DNA from: Streptomyces sp. NBC_00287
GTDB lineage: Bacteria > Actinomycetota > Actinomycetes > Streptomycetales > Streptomycetaceae
DNA length: 64,000 nucleotides
Assembly (NCBI RefSeq): GCF_036173105.1
Contig: NZ_CP108053.1
Span: forward strand, 5,952,001 to 6,016,000
Direction of reading: 5' to 3'
The translations under genes were made by a program, and so were the position numbers. This document shows positions 60,953 to 64,000 of this stretch, piece by piece (the first letter of the stretch is position 1; every line of letters starts with the position of its first letter). The notes beneath the pieces are model-generated. The model did not search any database. It had not been told where the DNA came from and was given only the letters and a program-made list of their open reading frames with translations.

Positions 60953-61710
60953 GCCAGACCGTAGACCGCGCGCTGAGCATCCTGCCGCTGCTCGCCGAGG
61001 GCCCCGCCGACCTGGGCCAGGTCGCCGACCGGCTGGGCGTGCACAAGTCCACCGCGCTCCGCCTCCTGCGCACCCTCCACGAGCACGGCATGGTCTACCG
61101 CCAGTCCGACCAGCGCTACCGCCTCGGCGCCCGCCTCATCGCCCTCGCCCAGGAGGCGATGGAGAACCTCGACATCCGCGAGATCGCCCACCCCCACCTC
61201 GTACGCCTCAACGAGCAGTGCGGCCACACCGTCCACCTCGCCGTGTACGAGGAGGACGAGGTGCTCTACATCGACAAGGTCGAGAGCCGCTACCCGGTAC
61301 GGATGTACTCACGGATCGGCAAGCCGGTCGCCATCACCGTCGCCGCCGTCGCGAAACTGCTCCTCGCCGACCTCACCGAACCGGAGCGCCGCGTCCTCGC
61401 GGAGAAGCTCGAATACCCCATGTACACGTCCCGTTCGACACCCAGCGCCCCCGCCTTCCTGAGGGAGTTGGACAAGGTGCGCGAACAGGGCTGGGCCACC
61501 GACCTCGGCGGCCACGAGGAGTCCATCAACTGCGTCGCCGCCCCCATCCGCGGCGCGGACGGCAGGGTCGTCGCCGCGATGTCGGTCTCCGCACCCAACG
61601 TCGTCGTCACCGCCGAGGAACTCCTCACCCTGCTCCCGCTGGTGCGCCGTACGGCGGACGCGATCAGCGGCGAGTACTCAGGCAAGACACCCAGTAAGGA
61701 CTCTGCATGA
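60949..61710 (+). CDS. IclR-family regulator of the D-amino-acid cluster
   Basis: 253 residues. Winged helix at the N-terminus ('DLGQVADRLGVHKSTALRLL'), then an IclR ligand domain ('HLAVYEEDEVLYIDKVESRY', 'GKPVAITVAAVAKLLLADLT', 'SINCVAAPIRGADGRVVAAM'). ATG at 60949 overlaps the kinase stop and its stop overlaps ridA, so all three are coupled. Likely binds the palindrome at 59815-59833 and controls both divergent operons. Confidence 0.93.
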   Translation: MSQTVDRALSILPLLAEGPADLGQVADRLGVHKSTALRLLRTLHEHGMVYRQSDQRYRLGARLIALAQEAMENLDIREIAHPHLVRLNEQCGHTVHLAVYEEDEVLYIDKVESRYPVRMYSRIGKPVAITVAAVAKLLLADLTEPERRVLAEKLEYPMYTSRSTPSAPAFLRELDKVREQGWATDLGGHEESINCVAAPIRGADGRVVAAMSVSAPNVVVTAEELLTLLPLVRRTADAISGEYSGKTPSKDSA

Positions 61711-62117
61711 CCGAGAAGATCGCGCTCACCCCCAAGACCCACACCACCCCGCCCGCGAAGTTCTCGCACGGCGTGAAGAAGGGCAACATCCTCCAGGTCG
61801 CGGGCCAGGTCGGCTTCCTGCCCGCCGAAGAGGGCAAGCCGCCCACGCCGGCCGGCCCCACCCTGCGCGAGCAGACCCTCCAGACCCTCGCCAACGTCAA
61901 GGCGATCCTGGAGGAGGGCGGCGCGAGCTGGGACGACGTGATGATGATCCGCGTCTATCTGACCGACGTGGCCCACTTCGCCGAGATGAACGAGATCTAC
62001 AACGTCTACTTCGAGGCGCAGAACCTCACCGCCCCGCCCGCCGCACGCACCACGGTCTACGTCGGTCTCCCCGCGGGCCTGCTCGTAGAGATTGATGCTT
62101 TGGCCGTGCTCGGCTGA
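61707..62117 (+). CDS. RidA family enamine/imine deaminase
   Basis: 136 residues, the usual RidA length. Conserved core 'KGNILQVAGQVGFLP', 'EQTLQTLANVKAILEEGGAS' and the active-site Arg near 'PPAARTTVYVGLP', with the final 'LLVEIDALAVLG'. It hydrolyses reactive enamine/imine intermediates made by PLP deaminases to 2-oxoacids and ammonia, exactly what the neighbouring D-serine-dehydratase-like enzyme would produce. ATGA overlap with iclR. Confidence 0.93.
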   Translation: MTEKIALTPKTHTTPPAKFSHGVKKGNILQVAGQVGFLPAEEGKPPTPAGPTLREQTLQTLANVKAILEEGGASWDDVMMIRVYLTDVAHFAEMNEIYNVYFEAQNLTAPPAARTTVYVGLPAGLLVEIDALAVLG

Positions 62118-62159
62118 TTGTTCGCCTGCCGAAGTGACGATGGTCTTCGTATAACAATG

Positions 62160-62243
62160 CAGGGGCTGGCTGTGTGCGGCACAGGATCGTCGACCATACT
62201 GCCCGCTGTGGAGCAGCGCATAGGATCGAGCAGCCAGCCCCTG
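62160..62243. repeat. 13-bp inverted repeat flanking a GTG start
   Basis: CAGGGGCTGGCTG (62160-62172) and CAGCCAGCCCCTG (62231-62243) are perfect complements 58 bases apart. In mRNA they would form a long stem whose loop holds the GTG at 62208, with the 3' arm inside the coding sequence. Confidence 0.75.
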
Positions 62244-62723
62244 GAGGGCGCCGGATTCGACCCGGCTTTCGTCCCCGGGCTCACCTCTCCCGTGTCCAAG
62301 GAGACGGAGGCGGAGGAGCCGGAGGCGACCGCGGAGGAGGCGGCCCCCTCCTCCGAAGAGGTCGAGGAGACGGCCGAAGCGGAAGTGGCGGAGGAAGAAG
62401 ACACGCCCGCCGACGACACCGCCGCCGACGGCCCCGTCTTCGAGGCCTCCGACCGCCGGGCGAAGATCGTCGCCGACCACCGCGGGGTCCGACTCTCCCT
62501 GGACGACCAGGAGTGCGAGTTCCGCTGGGACGAGATCGGTGCCGTGGAGACGGAGACCGCCCGCTTCGGCAAGCGGTTCACCATCACGGTGCACACTCCT
62601 GACCGCCGCTGGTACCCGATCGAGATCGAGGCGCCGGCCAGGAGCCGCTTCAGCGAGTGGGAGTCACAGCTCGACGCTGTGCTGGACGCCTACTTCGAAG
62701 AGTCCGAGGAGAAGTCCGACTAG
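62208..62723 (+). CDS. Acidic protein with PH-like C-terminal domain
   Basis: 171 residues. Very acidic, low-complexity N-terminal half (many Glu/Ala, 'EEVEETAEAEVAEEEDTPAD') and a beta-rich C-terminal domain ('AKIVADHRGVRLSLDDQECE', 'GKRFTITVHTPDRRWYPIEI') that resembles small PH-like domains. Cytoplasmic; function unknown. GTG 62208 starts MEQRIGSSSQPLEG; an ATG at 62157 would add 17 residues but includes the inverted repeat arm. Convergent with the M14 gene, 4-bp overlap at the stops. Confidence 0.75.
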   Translation: MEQRIGSSSQPLEGAGFDPAFVPGLTSPVSKETEAEEPEATAEEAAPSSEEVEETAEAEVAEEEDTPADDTAADGPVFEASDRRAKIVADHRGVRLSLDDQECEFRWDEIGAVETETARFGKRFTITVHTPDRRWYPIEIEAPARSRFSEWESQLDAVLDAYFEESEEKSD

Positions 62724-64000
62724 CAGTACTGGGACTCCTTCCCGATCGACCGGTACATGCAGTCGGAGTTCTCCAGAAGCTGCAGCACCGCATCCCGGTT
62801 ACGAGAGGTCTCCCGCTCGATCACCTCGTCGGGCGGGTAGAACCCACCCCCGGAGCTGGAGCGCGGATACATCTCGAAGGTGTACCCGAAGATCTTGTGG
62901 GCGCCCCAGAGATAGTCGTCGATCGACCCGTCGGTGATGTAGAGGTCGCTGGACTGCTCCGGCGTATAGCCGTTGCTGGCCGCCATCTTCCCGCCGACCG
63001 TGGCGAACGCGTTCCGGTCGTCGGCCGTCATCCCGGTCGTCGTGTCGGAGTACGTGTACCCGAAGGGCCACAGCACCAGTTCGCTGTAGGTGTGGAAGTC
63101 GATCCCGGCCTTGATCTGCTGCACCCCGCCGATGACCCGGCTGCGCACGAAGTTGGCGACCACCCGCACCTCGGGCGCGGACTCGGCCGCCGTACCCCGG
63201 TAGGTCTCCGAGGACGTGGAGCCGGAGGAGCCGCCGCAGCAGCCCCAGCGGTAGTTCCAGTTGCGGTTGAGGTCGGTACCGACGTACGAGGAACCGGAGT
63301 TGGGTTGCCGGTTCTTGCGCCAGGAGCGGTACGAGCCGGTGGCGATGTCGTACTCGCCGCCGTCCGGGTTGACGTCCGGGATGATCCAGATCTCGCGGTT
63401 GTTCACCATGCTGGTGACGCGGGAGTCGCTGCCGTAGTCGGAGGTCAGCTCGCGCAGCAGATACAGCGCCATCTCGACGGTGAGGTGCTCGCGGGCGTGC
63501 TGGTGGTGGGTGAACAGCACCTCGGGCTCGGACTCGTCCGTGGCCACGTTGTCGCTGATCTTGATGGCGGTGATGTTCCGGCCCTGGTACGACGTGCCGA
63601 TCACCCGGGTGCTGGCGATGCTCGGGTTCGCCGAGACGAGCGAGTTGATCTCGGTCGTCATCTCCGCGTAGTTGTGGTAGCGGGAGTCCGCGGACGGGAA
63701 GTCGAGGATGCCGACGTCGTCCGTGCCGTTCGAGCGGTCCGGTACGGCCGCCAAGGGCGTGACCTCGTAGCCCATTTGACGCAGCTTGCGGATCTGTTCG
63801 GCGCGGCCGGAGACCACCAGGCCGTGCTGGTCGACCTCGTCCACGCTGACGCCCGCCCGCTGGATCGCGGTGCGGTCCCTGGCCGTCGAGTGGGTGTGGA
63901 TCTCGTACTGCCGGATGTCGTCGGCGGAGGGTGCCGCCTTGGTGCCGCTGTCGGCGCTCGCCGTGACGTTCGCGGAGAGGGGTGCCGCGAGGGCCAGGGC
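62720..64000 (-). CDS. Secreted M14 zinc carboxypeptidase (5' end outside window)
   Basis: The frame is open to the right edge, so the start lies outside; the visible N-terminal part ('LALAAPLSANVTASADSGTK') looks like the end of a signal peptide. A propeptide-like region ('REQIRKLRQMGYEVTPL'-style) is followed by the M14 domain: zinc ligands in 'HHQHAREHLTVE' (HxxE) and 'IDFHTYSELVLWPFGYT', substrate Arg/Asn in 'GTDLNRNWNYRWG', and catalytic Glu in 'YTFEMYP'. Extracellular removal of C-terminal residues from peptides. Two cysteines at the extreme C-terminus ('SDCMYR', 'QYC') may pair. Confidence 0.93.
   Translation of the reverse strand, partial: ALALAAPLSANVTASADSGTKAAPSADDIRQYEIHTHSTARDRTAIQRAGVSVDEVDQHGLVVSGRAEQIRKLRQMGYEVTPLAAVPDRSNGTDDVGILDFPSADSRYHNYAEMTTEINSLVSANPSIASTRVIGTSYQGRNITAIKISDNVATDESEPEVLFTHHQHAREHLTVEMALYLLRELTSDYGSDSRVTSMVNNREIWIIPDVNPDGGEYDIATGSYRSWRKNRQPNSGSSYVGTDLNRNWNYRWGCCGGSSGSTSSETYRGTAAESAPEVRVVANFVRSRVIGGVQQIKAGIDFHTYSELVLWPFGYTYSDTTTGMTADDRNAFATVGGKMAASNGYTPEQSSDLYITDGSIDDYLWGAHKIFGYTFEMYPRSSSGGGFYPPDEVIERETSRNRDAVLQLLENSDCMYRSIGKESQYC

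Overview
The window is a high-GC, densely coded stretch of an actinomycete chromosome, almost certainly Streptomyces or a close relative. The signs are strong GC bias at third codon positions, frequent GTG/TTG starts, a mycothiol conjugate amidase, GTP-type PEP carboxykinase, many ATGA/GTGA start-stop overlaps, and copies of a GC-rich intergenic repeat familiar from Streptomyces. From memory, the core gene order (cystathionine gamma-synthase, threonine dehydratase, greA, mca, then PEP carboxykinase) matches the S. coelicolor SCO4958-SCO4979 neighbourhood. That comparison was not computed. No rRNA, tRNA, CRISPR array, insertion sequence or replication origin was seen.

Layout. 1-4.5 kb: an AraC-type regulator (cut by the window edge) divergent from a fosmidomycin-resistance-like MFS exporter, then a three-gene minus-strand unit (beta-propeller-like protein, serine hydrolase, unknown). 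4.6-9.4 kb: accessory block 1, an EACC1-like adaptor overlapping a caspase/STAND-NTPase/TPR protein, followed by a frameshifted phospholipase D. 9.5-19.6 kb: conserved housekeeping segment (msrA, metB, small sigma-like pair, MarR, ilvA, a DrrAB-like ABC exporter, greA, DUF4307, mca). 19.6-27.9 kb: accessory block 2, a four-gene minus-strand operon with two STAND-like TPR proteins, a CHAT protease and an alpha/beta hydrolase. 28-29.9 kb: a ketopantoate-reductase-like gene and a deletion scar joining remnants of two divergent genes. 29.9-38.7 kb: the YyaL-type thioredoxin-fold protein, then a tightly overlapping glycan cluster (two GT2, one GT39-like) ending in a secreted galactose-oxidase-type radical copper oxidase.

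38.7-44.7 kb: Mut7-C RNase, a TetR/MFS efflux pair, hemolysin III family protein and pckG. 44.8-48.7 kb: two secreted beta-propeller/Ig-like proteins. 48.7-53.1 kb: a four-gene TelA operon with two solute-binding-type proteins, one carrying a von Willebrand A domain, and no permease. 53.3-56.9 kb: a small helical protein, an AlaA-like aminotransferase, a membrane-anchored Ser/Thr-rich protein and a secreted trypsin-like protease. 56.9-62.1 kb: a divergent IclR-controlled cluster for D-amino-acid use (N-acyl-D-amino-acid deacylase, D-serine-dehydratase-like PLP enzyme, PfkB kinase, IclR, RidA). 62.2-64 kb: an acidic PH-like protein and an M14 carboxypeptidase cut by the right edge.

The most interesting material is the pair of NTPase/protease conflict-type systems. 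By eye, the only in-frame TTA (leucine, bldA-dependent) codons found in the whole window lie in these two systems: one in the caspase-STAND gene and three in the STAND gene of the CHAT operon. This suggests that both are held under developmental translational control, or are of recent foreign origin.
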